This document shows positions 4,537-11,433 of a stretch of 11,535 nucleotides of DNA, one piece after another. The stretch is from JAYFNU01 sp034933305 (GTDB lineage: Bacteria > Bacillota > Clostridia > Oscillospirales > Ruminococcaceae), in contig JAYFNU010000021.1 in assembly GCA_034933305.1 (NCBI GenBank), positions 1-11,535 on the forward strand, given 5' to 3'. The translations under genes and the position numbers were made by a program. Below the pieces are notes generated by a model. It was given only the letters and a program-made list of their open reading frames with translations, was not told the origin of the DNA and did not search any database. How positions within the stretch are numbered: the first letter of the stretch is position 1; every line of letters begins with the position of its first letter.

Positions 4537-7076
4537 CCCTTATCAATCCCCTTTCCCGTTTGCTTTTCTATTGTTTTGAGCACTTCTTCCATATTGACGG
4601 GCTTCGCGATGTGCGCGTTCATGCCCGCGCGCAAGCAGGCCTCGACGTCCTCCGCAAAGGCGTCCGCGGTCATGGCGACGATGGGGACGGACGCCTTCGC
4701 GGCATCCCGCAGCATCCGGATCTCCCGCGTCGCCTCGTAGCCGTCCATGACGGGCATGTGCACGTCCATGAAGATCAGCTGATAGGTGCCGCCCGGCGCC
4801 TGCTCGAGCAGCTCCACGCAGACCCTGCCGTTTTCGGCGCGCGTTGTCGCGATGCCGTAATGGGCCAGCGATTTCTGCAGGATCTCCCAGTTGAGATCGT
4901 TGTCCTCTGCGACGAGGATGTGAAGATCGCCGAAAGCGACCGCCGGCTTCGCCTGGACGTCGGCGCGCGTGTCGTTGAGAACGGCGTCGAGCTTTTCGGC
5001 GAGCGTCGAGCGGAACACCGGCAGCATGATGCTGCCGTCGGCCCCCGCCGCGGCGAGAAGATGCGCCGCCTGCGGCGGATCGTAGGAGGCGAGAATGAGC
5101 TTCGCGCCGCCCGCGGCCGCCCGGATGCCGCGCGCCGTCTGCTCGCTCCACAGCCGCTCGTCCATGATCACGGCGTCGTACGGCCGGCCCGCCGCGGCGG
5201 CCGCGGCCGCCTTCTGTCGGGCCTTCGCGGCGTCGTCCGCGCAGTCCGCGTCCGCCTGCATGGCGGCGAGCGCCTGGGCCGCCGCGAGAACGCTCACCCC
5301 GTCGCTGCCCGCGAGCAGGATGCGCGCGCCGGGAAACTGTTTGTCCTTGTCGGGGGCCTTCGCGCGCGGCAGCTCCATCGCGACCGTAAAAGTCGAGCCC
5401 TTGCCCTGCTCGCTCGTCACGTCGATGGTCCCGCCGAGCAGATCGACCATCTGCTTCGTGATGGCCATGCCGAGCCCCGAGCCCTCGACGCCGTCGGTGC
5501 GCGAATCCGCGGCCCGCGTGAAGGGCTCGAAAATCGTTCCGAGGAATTCTTTCGACATGCCGATGCCCGTGTCGGCGACGGTGAAGATCAGCTTCACCCG
5601 CGCGGCGTCGGCCGGGATCTCCTCTTCCTTGAGCGTCACGAGGACGCTGCCGCCGCTGTTCGTGTATTTGACCGCGTTCGACAGGATGTTGATCCAGATC
5701 TGGTTGATGCGCAGGGCGTCCGCGAAGACGTACTCGTCCCGCACGTTGACGGCGTGGAAGTCGAAGCGCAGCTGCTTGCTCCTGATCTGGGCGTACATGA
5801 TGCCGACAAGCTCCTGCGCGGCGCGCGGGAGCGAAAAGACGGACGGGTTGAGGGCGAGCTTGCCGCTCTCGACTTTTGAGATGTCGAGAATATCGTTGAT
5901 GAGCGTCAGCAGCTGGTTGCTCGCGAGTCGGGTCTTTTTGAGGCAATCCTCCACCTGTTCGCGGTCGTCGAGATTCTGCTCGGCCACCGCGGTCATGCCG
6001 ATGATCGCATTCATCGGCGTGCGGATGTCGTGCGACATGGTGGACAGGAAATTCGTCTTCGCCTTGTTCGCCTTCTCCGCCTCGAGCAGGCTGTCCGTGA
6101 GGCGCCGGTTCATATCGGAGAAATACTGCCCGTCGATCAGCAGCAAGAGCACGAAGCAGCCGCAGGTGACCGCGAGCAGCTGCCATTGCGTCTCGGCGGT
6201 GCCGAGGGAGCTCTCGGGGATCGACCCGACCAGCACCCATTTCTCGTTGCCGCTGACGTGGGCGTAGGCGAAATAGGTGTTCGTGCCCGCCGCGTCGAGG
6301 TAGGAGAACCCGCCGCGCTCGGTCGCCGTGACCCCGTCCCGCAGCGCATAGCTCTCCTGATACGTCAGCGCATTGTACGCCCGGATGAATTCGTAAAAAT
6401 TCTCGCTCTTGAGCATGGTGGGGCGCAGGATGTAGTCGCCGTTGCCGTCGATCAGGCCGATCTGCGCGCCGTCGTATCCGACGGGGAAGGCCCAGCGCTT
6501 GGCGATCTTGTCGCGCGGCTCGAGCCGCAGCAGCAGCCCGTCGTAGGGCTGCCCGCTCTGCTCGTACAGCGTGACGTGGCTGCAAAAGGCGACGACAAAG
6601 CTGCTGTCGATCGGGTTGGTGTAATTCCGCGTGACGCTGATGTCCCCCGCGGCGGTCTTCCCCGCGGCGAACGCCTGCAGGTCGTCGTACAGCGTACCGT
6701 ATTTTTCGGTGTATGCGACCGACCGGTCGGCCGGATCGGTCGGCCGGGTGGCGGAGGATATCCCCGTCAGATCCGAGGCCCGCAGCAGCTGGATCGAGGC
6801 GTCCTCCTCCGCATTCATGTCGGTGAGGAATGCCATGCCCTGCTCCATCGTGCACTGCCGCGTGTTGATGAACAGCGCCCAGTCGTCGCACACGTGCTGG
6901 CTCATCGCGAGATAGCTCGAGGAGATCTGCCCCATGACGGCGATCGTGTCGCGGAAATCCTTCTTCGCGCTCTCCTTCGACTGCGTGCGCAGCGAGATCG
7001 AAAAGAACAGCACAAAAACGACCATCGCTACGATGATCAGCAGATTGGCAGCGACCAGCAGTGCCTTTTTCTTCAA
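4533..7076 (-). CDS. Hybrid sensor histidine kinase with Cache-like sensor, pseudo-receiver and C-terminal receiver
   Basis: An 847-residue membrane kinase. Helix 1 spans about 8-28, an extracytoplasmic sensor of about 270 residues follows (double-Cache-like, with IGLIDGNGDYILRPT at 206-220), and helix 2 is about 299-316. The HisKA domain has the H box SHDIRTP with H349. The ATPase domain has the N box NILSNAVKYT (N467), G1 DTGIG (D502) and G2 GSGLG (532-536). Residues about 584-700 look like a receiver that lost its acidic pair and its conserved Lys but kept VIMDE (D639). The last domain is an intact receiver: E724-D725, D771 in FMDVHMP, T803 and K825. No DNA-binding output is attached, so phosphate probably passes to another protein or the output is protein-protein contact. 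The start is TTG at 7076, chosen because GGAGG lies 6 nt upstream and the protein then begins with a positive patch and a membrane helix. The gene is first in an operon with the binding lipoprotein and has a strong promoter. The domain call is secure; the ligand is unknown. Confidence 0.93.
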   Translation of the reverse strand: MKKKALLVAANLLIIVAMVVFVLFFSISLRTQSKESAKKDFRDTIAVMGQISSSYLAMSQHVCDDWALFINTRQCTMEQGMAFLTDMNAEEDASIQLLRASDLTGISSATRPTDPADRSVAYTEKYGTLYDDLQAFAAGKTAAGDISVTRNYTNPIDSSFVVAFCSHVTLYEQSGQPYDGLLLRLEPRDKIAKRWAFPVGYDGAQIGLIDGNGDYILRPTMLKSENFYEFIRAYNALTYQESYALRDGVTATERGGFSYLDAAGTNTYFAYAHVSGNEKWVLVGSIPESSLGTAETQWQLLAVTCGCFVLLLLIDGQYFSDMNRRLTDSLLEAEKANKAKTNFLSTMSHDIRTPMNAIIGMTAVAEQNLDDREQVEDCLKKTRLASNQLLTLINDILDISKVESGKLALNPSVFSLPRAAQELVGIMYAQIRSKQLRFDFHAVNVRDEYVFADALRINQIWINILSNAVKYTNSGGSVLVTLKEEEIPADAARVKLIFTVADTGIGMSKEFLGTIFEPFTRAADSRTDGVEGSGLGMAITKQMVDLLGGTIDVTSEQGKGSTFTVAMELPRAKAPDKDKQFPGARILLAGSDGVSVLAAAQALAAMQADADCADDAAKARQKAAAAAAAGRPYDAVIMDERLWSEQTARGIRAAAGGAKLILASYDPPQAAHLLAAAGADGSIMLPVFRSTLAEKLDAVLNDTRADVQAKPAVAFGDLHILVAEDNDLNWEILQKSLAHYGIATTRAENGRVCVELLEQAPGGTYQLIFMDVHMPVMDGYEATREIRMLRDAAKASVPIVAMTADAFAEDVEACLRAGMNAHIAKPVNMEEVLKTIEKQTGKGIDKG

Positions 7077-7165
7077 TGGGGGCCTCCGCTCTCGTCCGGA
7101 CAGCGGGCGCGGTCTGTTTGGGCTGTTTCATGGCGCTCCGCTTCCGCGCGGAACGATTTTATACA

Positions 7166-7194
7166 ATTATACCGATTCTTTCGCGAATTGACAA
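7166..7194 (-). promoter_or_regulatory. Strong sigma-A promoter of the kinase operon
   Basis: On the minus strand TTGTCA (7189-7194), exactly 17 bp, then the consensus TATAAT (7166-7171). Transcription should begin near 7158, giving a leader of about 80 nt before the TTG start. The near-consensus match suggests substantial basal expression. Confidence 0.85.
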
Positions 7195-7234
7195 GGGATG
7201 CCCCTTTTCGCCGCGCCGCCGGTCAAAACAACAG

Positions 7235-7263
7235 TTGCATATCGGCGGGATCCGTGATAATAT
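7235..7263 (+). promoter_or_regulatory. Sigma-A promoter of the MarR-synthase operon
   Basis: TTGCAT (7235-7240), 17 bp, TAATAT (7258-7263). The start point would be near 7270, inside the palindrome at 7262-7285. It is divergent from the kinase promoter, with the two -35 boxes about 40 bp apart. Confidence 0.72.
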
Positions 7264-7285
7264 TACATAAAATATTTTATGTAAT
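7262..7285. promoter_or_regulatory. Perfect 24-bp palindrome, likely MarR operator
   Basis: ATTACATAAAAT followed directly by its exact reverse complement, in an otherwise GC-rich region. It overlaps the end of the -10 box and the predicted transcription start of the MarR operon and ends 2 bp before the Shine-Dalgarno site. Size, symmetry and position fit an operator for autorepression by the MarR protein encoded next to it; binding is inferred. Confidence 0.75.
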
Positions 7286-7300
7286 TCGGAGGGATGTCCC

Positions 7301-7747
7301 GTGGACGATATGGAGGATCTGTACCGTTCTCTGCGGCTGCTCCATTACAGAAAGCTGTTTTCGGCCATCCGCGAAAAGGCCGGCAGCCTTACGGCGACGG
7401 AGGCCTTTTCGGCGGAGATCATCTATCTGCTCGACCAGCCGACCGTCAACAAGTTTGCCCGCTTCATCGGGATCAGCCAGCCCAACGCGACCTACAAGAT
7501 CAACGCGCTCGTCGAAAAAGGCTATGTGACGAAGGTCCCCTGCCGCCGCGACCGCCGGGAATGCCGGCTCGCCGTGACGCAGAAATTCCTCGATTACTAC
7601 GGCGCGCATTTTCTCAGCTTCACCGGCGTTCTCGCCTGCTTGTCCGACGAGGAGCGCGCGCTGCTCGACAGCGTCGCGCGCCGCGTGCGCCAGCTGGCCG
7701 ATCCGGACGCCCATGAGGATATACAGCGGAAAAGGGAACAGAACTGA
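7301..7747 (+). CDS. MarR-family transcriptional regulator
   Basis: A 148-residue dimeric winged-helix regulator. An N-terminal dimerisation helix (1-25) is followed by the DNA-binding domain: a helix near 34-45, PTVNKFARFIGISQ (48-60), the recognition helix QPNATYKINALVEKGYV (60-76), and the wing CRRDRRECRLAVTQ (81-94). A C-terminal helical pair (about 110-135) completes the dimer interface. The length is usual for MarR. The start is GTG at 7301, because GGAGGG (7288-7293) is 7 nt upstream; ATG at 7310 is the alternative. Two cysteines, C81 and C88, flank the wing and could be redox-active, but this is only a suggestion. It is 14 nt upstream of the oxoamine synthase gene on the same strand, so it probably controls its own operon through the adjacent palindrome. 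The ligand is unknown; acyl-lipid precursors would fit the neighbour's likely job. Confidence 0.9.
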   Translation: MDDMEDLYRSLRLLHYRKLFSAIREKAGSLTATEAFSAEIIYLLDQPTVNKFARFIGISQPNATYKINALVEKGYVTKVPCRRDRRECRLAVTQKFLDYYGAHFLSFTGVLACLSDEERALLDSVARRVRQLADPDAHEDIQRKREQN

Positions 7748-7761
7748 ACAGGAGGGAATCC

Positions 7762-8934
7762 ATGGATATCTTTGAAAAATGCGGCAGGCCTTCCCTGGCG
7801 AGGGAAGCGCGCGAAAAGGGCATCTATCCCTACTTTCACGCGCTGGAGTCGCGGCAGGACGTCGAGGTCGTCATGGAGGGCAAGCGCCGCATCATGCTCG
7901 GCTCCAACAACTATCTCGGCCTCACGATCAACGAAAACGTCATCGCGGCGGGCGTCGAGGCCCTGAAAAAATACGGCTCGGGCTGTTCGGGCTCGCGTTT
8001 TCTCAACGGCACGCTGACGCTGCACCTGCAGCTTGAAAAGGAGCTCGCCGCCTTTCTGCGCAAGCAGGCGGTCGTCACCTTCTCGACCGGCTTCCAGAGC
8101 AATCTCGGCATCATCAGCGCCATCGTCGGCCGCGGGGATTACGTCGTCTGCGACAAGGAAAACCACGCGAGCATCTACGACGGCTGCAAGCTCAGCTACG
8201 GCACGATGGTCCGCTACAAACACGCGGACATGGAGGATCTCGAAAAAACGCTGCGCGGCATCCCGCAGAAGGCGGGCATCCTCATCGTCACCGACGGCGT
8301 TTTCAGCATGGGCGGCGACATCGCGCGCCTGCCGGAGATCGTGGAGCTCGCGCGCCGGTACGGCGCCCGCGTGATGGTCGACGACGCGCACGGCCTCGGC
8401 GTCATCGGCGAGGGCGGCCGCGGCACGGCGAGCTACTTCGGCCTTGAGAAGGAGGTCGACATCTACATGGGCACCTTCTCCAAATCGCTCGCAAGTCTCG
8501 GCGGCTACATGGCGGCCTCCGACGAGGTCGCCGATTATGTCCGCCATGCGTCGCGGCCCTTCATCTTTTCGGCGTCGATGACGCCTGCGAGCTGCGCCTG
8601 CGCGCTCGCCGCGCTGCATGAGCTCATCGCGCATCCCGAGCTCGTCGAACGCCTCGCGAAGAATTCGCAGTATGTCCGCGACGGCCTGACGCGCCGCGGC
8701 ATCCCCCACCGGGGCTCCGTGACGCCCAGCGTGCCGATCTACACCTCTGAAACCGAGCGCACGCTCATCGTCGCGAAAGCCCTCTACGAGGCCGGCGTCT
8801 ACGTCAACCCCGTGCTGCCGCCGGCAACGCCCGCCGGGCAGTGCCTGCTGCGCACAAGCTACATGGCCTCGCACACCGAGCCGCTGCTCGACGAAGCGAT
8901 GGACATCATCCGCACGGTCCTCGGGCAATACTGA
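7762..8934 (+). CDS. Alpha-oxoamine synthase, serine palmitoyltransferase-like (PLP-dependent)
   Basis: A 390-residue soluble PLP enzyme that joins an amino acid to an acyl-CoA or acyl-ACP with loss of CO2. The family includes serine palmitoyltransferase, KBL, BioF, ALAS and CqsA. Visible features are the N-terminal YFHALESRQDVEVV and LGSNNYLGLT; glycine-rich GSGCSGSRFLNGT (72-84); HASIYDG with H135 stacking on PLP; DDAHGLG (207-213); the PLP lysine K241 in GTFSKSLASLGG; and R364 in CLLRTS, expected to bind the amino acid carboxylate. The TFSKSLASLGG form, with FIFSASMTPAS after it, is closest to my memory of Bacteroidetes-type serine palmitoyltransferases, the first enzyme of sphingolipid synthesis. 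KBL or BioF usually have GKALGG-like lysine motifs. AGGAGGG lies 5 nt before the ATG. It follows the MarR gene by 14 nt, so it is probably co-transcribed. No other sphingolipid or biotin genes are near. The family is certain; the substrate is likely but unproven. Confidence 0.9.
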   Translation: MDIFEKCGRPSLAREAREKGIYPYFHALESRQDVEVVMEGKRRIMLGSNNYLGLTINENVIAAGVEALKKYGSGCSGSRFLNGTLTLHLQLEKELAAFLRKQAVVTFSTGFQSNLGIISAIVGRGDYVVCDKENHASIYDGCKLSYGTMVRYKHADMEDLEKTLRGIPQKAGILIVTDGVFSMGGDIARLPEIVELARRYGARVMVDDAHGLGVIGEGGRGTASYFGLEKEVDIYMGTFSKSLASLGGYMAASDEVADYVRHASRPFIFSASMTPASCACALAALHELIAHPELVERLAKNSQYVRDGLTRRGIPHRGSVTPSVPIYTSETERTLIVAKALYEAGVYVNPVLPPATPAGQCLLRTSYMASHTEPLLDEAMDIIRTVLGQY

Positions 8935-8944
8935 GCGTTCCATG

Positions 8945-8983
8945 AAAAAAAGCCGGGCGCGGAAGATCCGCGCCCGGCCTTTT
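8945..8983. terminator. Bidirectional terminator between convergent operons
   Basis: A 7-A run, a perfect 12-bp stem GCCGGGCGCGGA (8952-8963) with TCCGCGCCCGGC (8967-8978), a 3-nt loop, then CTTTT. The flanks extend the symmetry (CATGAAAA on the left, TTTTCATG on the right). It can end both the synthase message from the left and the pyrophosphatase message from the right. Confidence 0.9.
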
Positions 8984-9002
8984 CATGAAAAGATCGGGGT
9001 GC

Positions 9003-11132
9003 TTATTTGATGAGCGTGAAGCGGGAGAAAACGCCCGCAAGGGTGTTGGCGACGGTCGACATGGTCTTGATGAAGATGTCGAGCGCGACGCCGACGACGT
9101 CTTTGCGCGTGTCGCCGACGGTGTCGCCGGTGACGGCCGCTCTGTGCGCCGAGGTGCCCTTGCCGTGGCCCTTGAGGAACCCGCCCTCGATGTATTTCTT
9201 GGCGTTATCGAACGCGCCGCCCGAGTTGCCCATGAAGATCGCGCGCGGGATGGCCACGATGGTCGCGCCGACGAGGATGCCGCCGACGAACTCAACGCCG
9301 AACAGGAAGCCGCCGATGATGGGGATCATGAGCGCGAGCACCGACGGCAGCAGCATCTTGCGCAGCGCCTGCCTGGCGGCCATTTCGATGCAGCGGTTGT
9401 AGTCGGGCTTCACCGTTCCCTCGAGAACGCCGGGCACCGACAGCTGCCGGTCGCCCTCGTCCGCCATGAGGCGGGCCGACTCGATGGTGTTGTCGGTGAG
9501 CAGCGCCGAGAAATACTCGATGAGCGCGCCGCCGATGATGCCGCCCGAGACGACGACGTAGGAGGCGATGTTGAGCACCGGCTCCGCGCCGAGCGCCGTA
9601 TAGTTGCCGACATAGGCGACGATCAGCGACACCGTCGCGAATGCGGCGGAGCCGATCGCAAAGCCCTTGCCGATGGCGGCGGTCGTGTTGCCCACGGAGT
9701 CGAGCTTGTCGGTGATGACGCGCACGTCGTCGTCGAGGTGGCACGATTCCGCGAGTCCGCCCGCGTTGTCGGCGATGGGGCCGAAGGCGTCGATGGAGAC
9801 CGTCGCGCCGACAAAGGCCAGCATGCCGAGCGACGACAGCGCGATGCCGTAGGTCCCGCAGAGCTTGCCGGACAGGAACAGCGCGACGCCGATGATGAAG
9901 ATCGGCAGCAGGCAGGAGCGGGAGCCGATGGCGTCGCCCTTCGTGATGACGAAGGCCTCGCCTTCGGTCGCGATCTCGGCGAGCTCGCGCGTCGGCTTGA
10001 AGTCGGTGCTGGTGTAGTATTCCGTGATGGAGCCGATGGCGATGCCGCTGATGATGCCGAGCACGCTCGAGATCCACGGCGACAGCCAGCCTGCGCGGAA
10101 CGAGTCGTACAGCGGGACGTTCCGGAAGATCACATAGGACGCGACGAGGCCGAGTACGACCGTGAGGCCCGCCGAGATCCACGTCGCAAGATCGAGCTCG
10201 CGCGAGGGGTTGTTGCCCATTTTGCGCAGCGCCGCGCTGCCGAGGCCGACCACGCAGCCGAGCAGTCCCGCGCCCGCGAGAACGATGGGATAGACGCTCG
10301 TCGCGTTGAGCGTCGCCTCGGTTATCGCCGAGGCGCCCGCGGCGACGGCCCCGTTGTAGATGGTGACGCCGATCATGAGCGCCGCCGCCATCGTCGCGAC
10401 GAAGCTCTCGAGCAGATCGGAGCAGTTGCCGGCGATGTCGTTGACGTTGTCGCCGATAAAATCGGCGATGACGTTCGGCACGCGGCTGTCATCCTCGGGC
10501 ATGTCGTGGCGGAGCTTCGCAAGGATGTCGGAGGAGATGTCGGCCGCCTTGGTGTAGTTGCCGCCCGCGACGCGGTTGAACATCGCGACGAGCGAGCAGC
10601 CCAGCGAATAGGTCGTCACGCGCATGACGGACGGGTTGCACTGCATGTTCGCGGCGAAGCCCGTTCCCACGGCGTTCGGATCGATCCCCTTCCACAGGAT
10701 GAGGATGAGCACGAGTCCGAGCATGCCGAACGCCTGCACGCTCAGCCCGCTGATGCTGCCGCCGCACAGCGCGACCTTGACGGTCTCGCCGATCGAGCGG
10801 GTCTCGCGGGCTTTGTTGGCGGTGCGCACGTTGGCGTACGTCGCGCTCTTCATGCCGAGCACGCAGACGACGCTGCTCATGCACGCGCCCATCAGGAAGG
10901 TCAGGCCGCTCGTGCGCTCGACGAACAGGCTGAAGACCGCCGCAATGATCGCGACGACGATGATGACCGTCCTGAACTCCGTGCGGAGAAACGTCCCCGC
11001 ACCGCTGCGGATGATGCCCGCCATCTCCGCCATGTCGGGCGTTCCCTCCGGCATTTTGCGGATATTGAAAAAGTTGTACAGGATGTACAACAGCGTCAGG
11101 AAGATGACGCCGAGAACAAGATACTGCGCCAT
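9003..11132 (-). CDS. hppA: Membrane-embedded ion-pumping pyrophosphatase, K+-dependent type, probably Na+-translocating
   Basis: A 709-residue integral membrane enzyme that hydrolyses pyrophosphate and pumps Na+ or H+. The length and about 16 hydrophobic segments fit the family. Active-site motifs are present in variant form: GGNYTKAAD (190-198), PEDDSRVPNVIADFIGDNVND (212-232; D224, D228, D232), DAFGPIADNAGG (448-459) and TGDTVGDTRKDVVG (668-681; D670, D674, K677, D678). GNTTAAIG (481-488), with A485 where K+-independent enzymes have Lys, places it in the K+-dependent class. E242 in SDLLESF is at the site used in Na+-pumping members. Unusual are N in GGNYTKAAD for the usual third Gly-Ile, the SSD and GNCSDLLES variants, and TRKDVV for the usual PFKDTS. 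The start is ATG at 11132, where the hydrophobic helix begins (MAQYLVLGVIFL); the site upstream (GGGGG) is weak. It is monocistronic, with its own promoter and a long leader. Ion specificity is inferred. Confidence 0.94.
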   Translation of the reverse strand: MAQYLVLGVIFLTLLYILYNFFNIRKMPEGTPDMAEMAGIIRSGAGTFLRTEFRTVIIVVAIIAAVFSLFVERTSGLTFLMGACMSSVVCVLGMKSATYANVRTANKARETRSIGETVKVALCGGSISGLSVQAFGMLGLVLILILWKGIDPNAVGTGFAANMQCNPSVMRVTTYSLGCSLVAMFNRVAGGNYTKAADISSDILAKLRHDMPEDDSRVPNVIADFIGDNVNDIAGNCSDLLESFVATMAAALMIGVTIYNGAVAAGASAITEATLNATSVYPIVLAGAGLLGCVVGLGSAALRKMGNNPSRELDLATWISAGLTVVLGLVASYVIFRNVPLYDSFRAGWLSPWISSVLGIISGIAIGSITEYYTSTDFKPTRELAEIATEGEAFVITKGDAIGSRSCLLPIFIIGVALFLSGKLCGTYGIALSSLGMLAFVGATVSIDAFGPIADNAGGLAESCHLDDDVRVITDKLDSVGNTTAAIGKGFAIGSAAFATVSLIVAYVGNYTALGAEPVLNIASYVVVSGGIIGGALIEYFSALLTDNTIESARLMADEGDRQLSVPGVLEGTVKPDYNRCIEMAARQALRKMLLPSVLALMIPIIGGFLFGVEFVGGILVGATIVAIPRAIFMGNSGGAFDNAKKYIEGGFLKGHGKGTSAHRAAVTGDTVGDTRKDVVGVALDIFIKTMSTVANTLAGVFSRFTLIK

Positions 11133-11397
11133 AGCTCTTAAACCCCCGCAAATTATTTTTTTTGGCTGGTTCGCGTCAGCGACCGGCTTTTCCGGCGCTC
11201 CGATCCCTCTTCCCCGGCTGCGCGCGGACAAAACACGTTCCCGCGCGCCGGGCGGGCGGAGACCTGTGCGCGCGCACGGGCGGCAGGCGGGGCGTCTTCC
11301 CGCCCCTTTGCCGCCGGATACGGTGCGTACAGCAGACCGCACGCGGAGGATCGCCGCGCTGCCTGTCGGCCGCATAACGGCAAGCCCAAATTTAAAC
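11133..11397 (-). promoter_or_regulatory. Long inverted-repeat-rich leader of hppA (candidate cis-acting RNA)
   Basis: About 265 nt lie between the predicted transcription start and the hppA ATG, with no convincing gene. Several hairpins can be read on the minus strand: GGCGGCA pairing with TGCCGCC around an inner GGGGCG/CGCCCC stem (11278-11314); CGCGCGG with CCGCGCG (11221-11247); TCGC-TGAC-GCGA; and GTGCG with CGCAC (about 11322-11346). A run of eight A and an AT-rich stretch precede the weak ribosome binding site. I could not match it to fluoride, c-di-AMP, glycine or T-box consensus motifs. High GC makes chance hairpins common, so a regulatory role is tentative. Confidence 0.4.
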
Positions 11398-11404
11398 CAT
11401 TTTA

Positions 11405-11433
11405 ATTATACTCCGTGAACAAATCATGTACAA
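11405..11433 (-). promoter_or_regulatory. Strong sigma-A promoter of hppA
   Basis: On the minus strand TTGTAC (11428-11433), exactly 17 bp, then the consensus TATAAT (11405-11410), in a clearly AT-richer patch. Transcription should start near 11397, about 265 nt before the gene. Confidence 0.82.

Noticed and set aside
3142..4740. Long plus-strand open frames opposite the binding protein and kinase
   Set aside because: Arg/Leu/Val-rich shadow translations with no domains or ribosome binding site; typical of high-GC DNA.
4543..7131. 862-residue open frame on the minus strand, longer than the kinase
   Set aside because: It is an Arg/Ala/Gly-rich frame-shifted shadow of the kinase gene, with no recognisable domain; the 847-residue frame has all kinase motifs and a good ribosome binding site.
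8985..11141. 718-residue plus-strand open frame antisense to hppA
   Set aside because: Composition is dominated by Asp, Arg, Ala and Glu, as expected from the antisense of GC-rich membrane protein codons; the minus strand encodes a full pyrophosphatase.
11133..11375. In-frame N-terminal extension of hppA to ATG at 11375
   Set aside because: The 81 extra residues are Arg/Gly/Ala-rich with no membrane helix, which the family does not have, and they would consume the hairpin region; the start at 11132 begins directly with the first helix.
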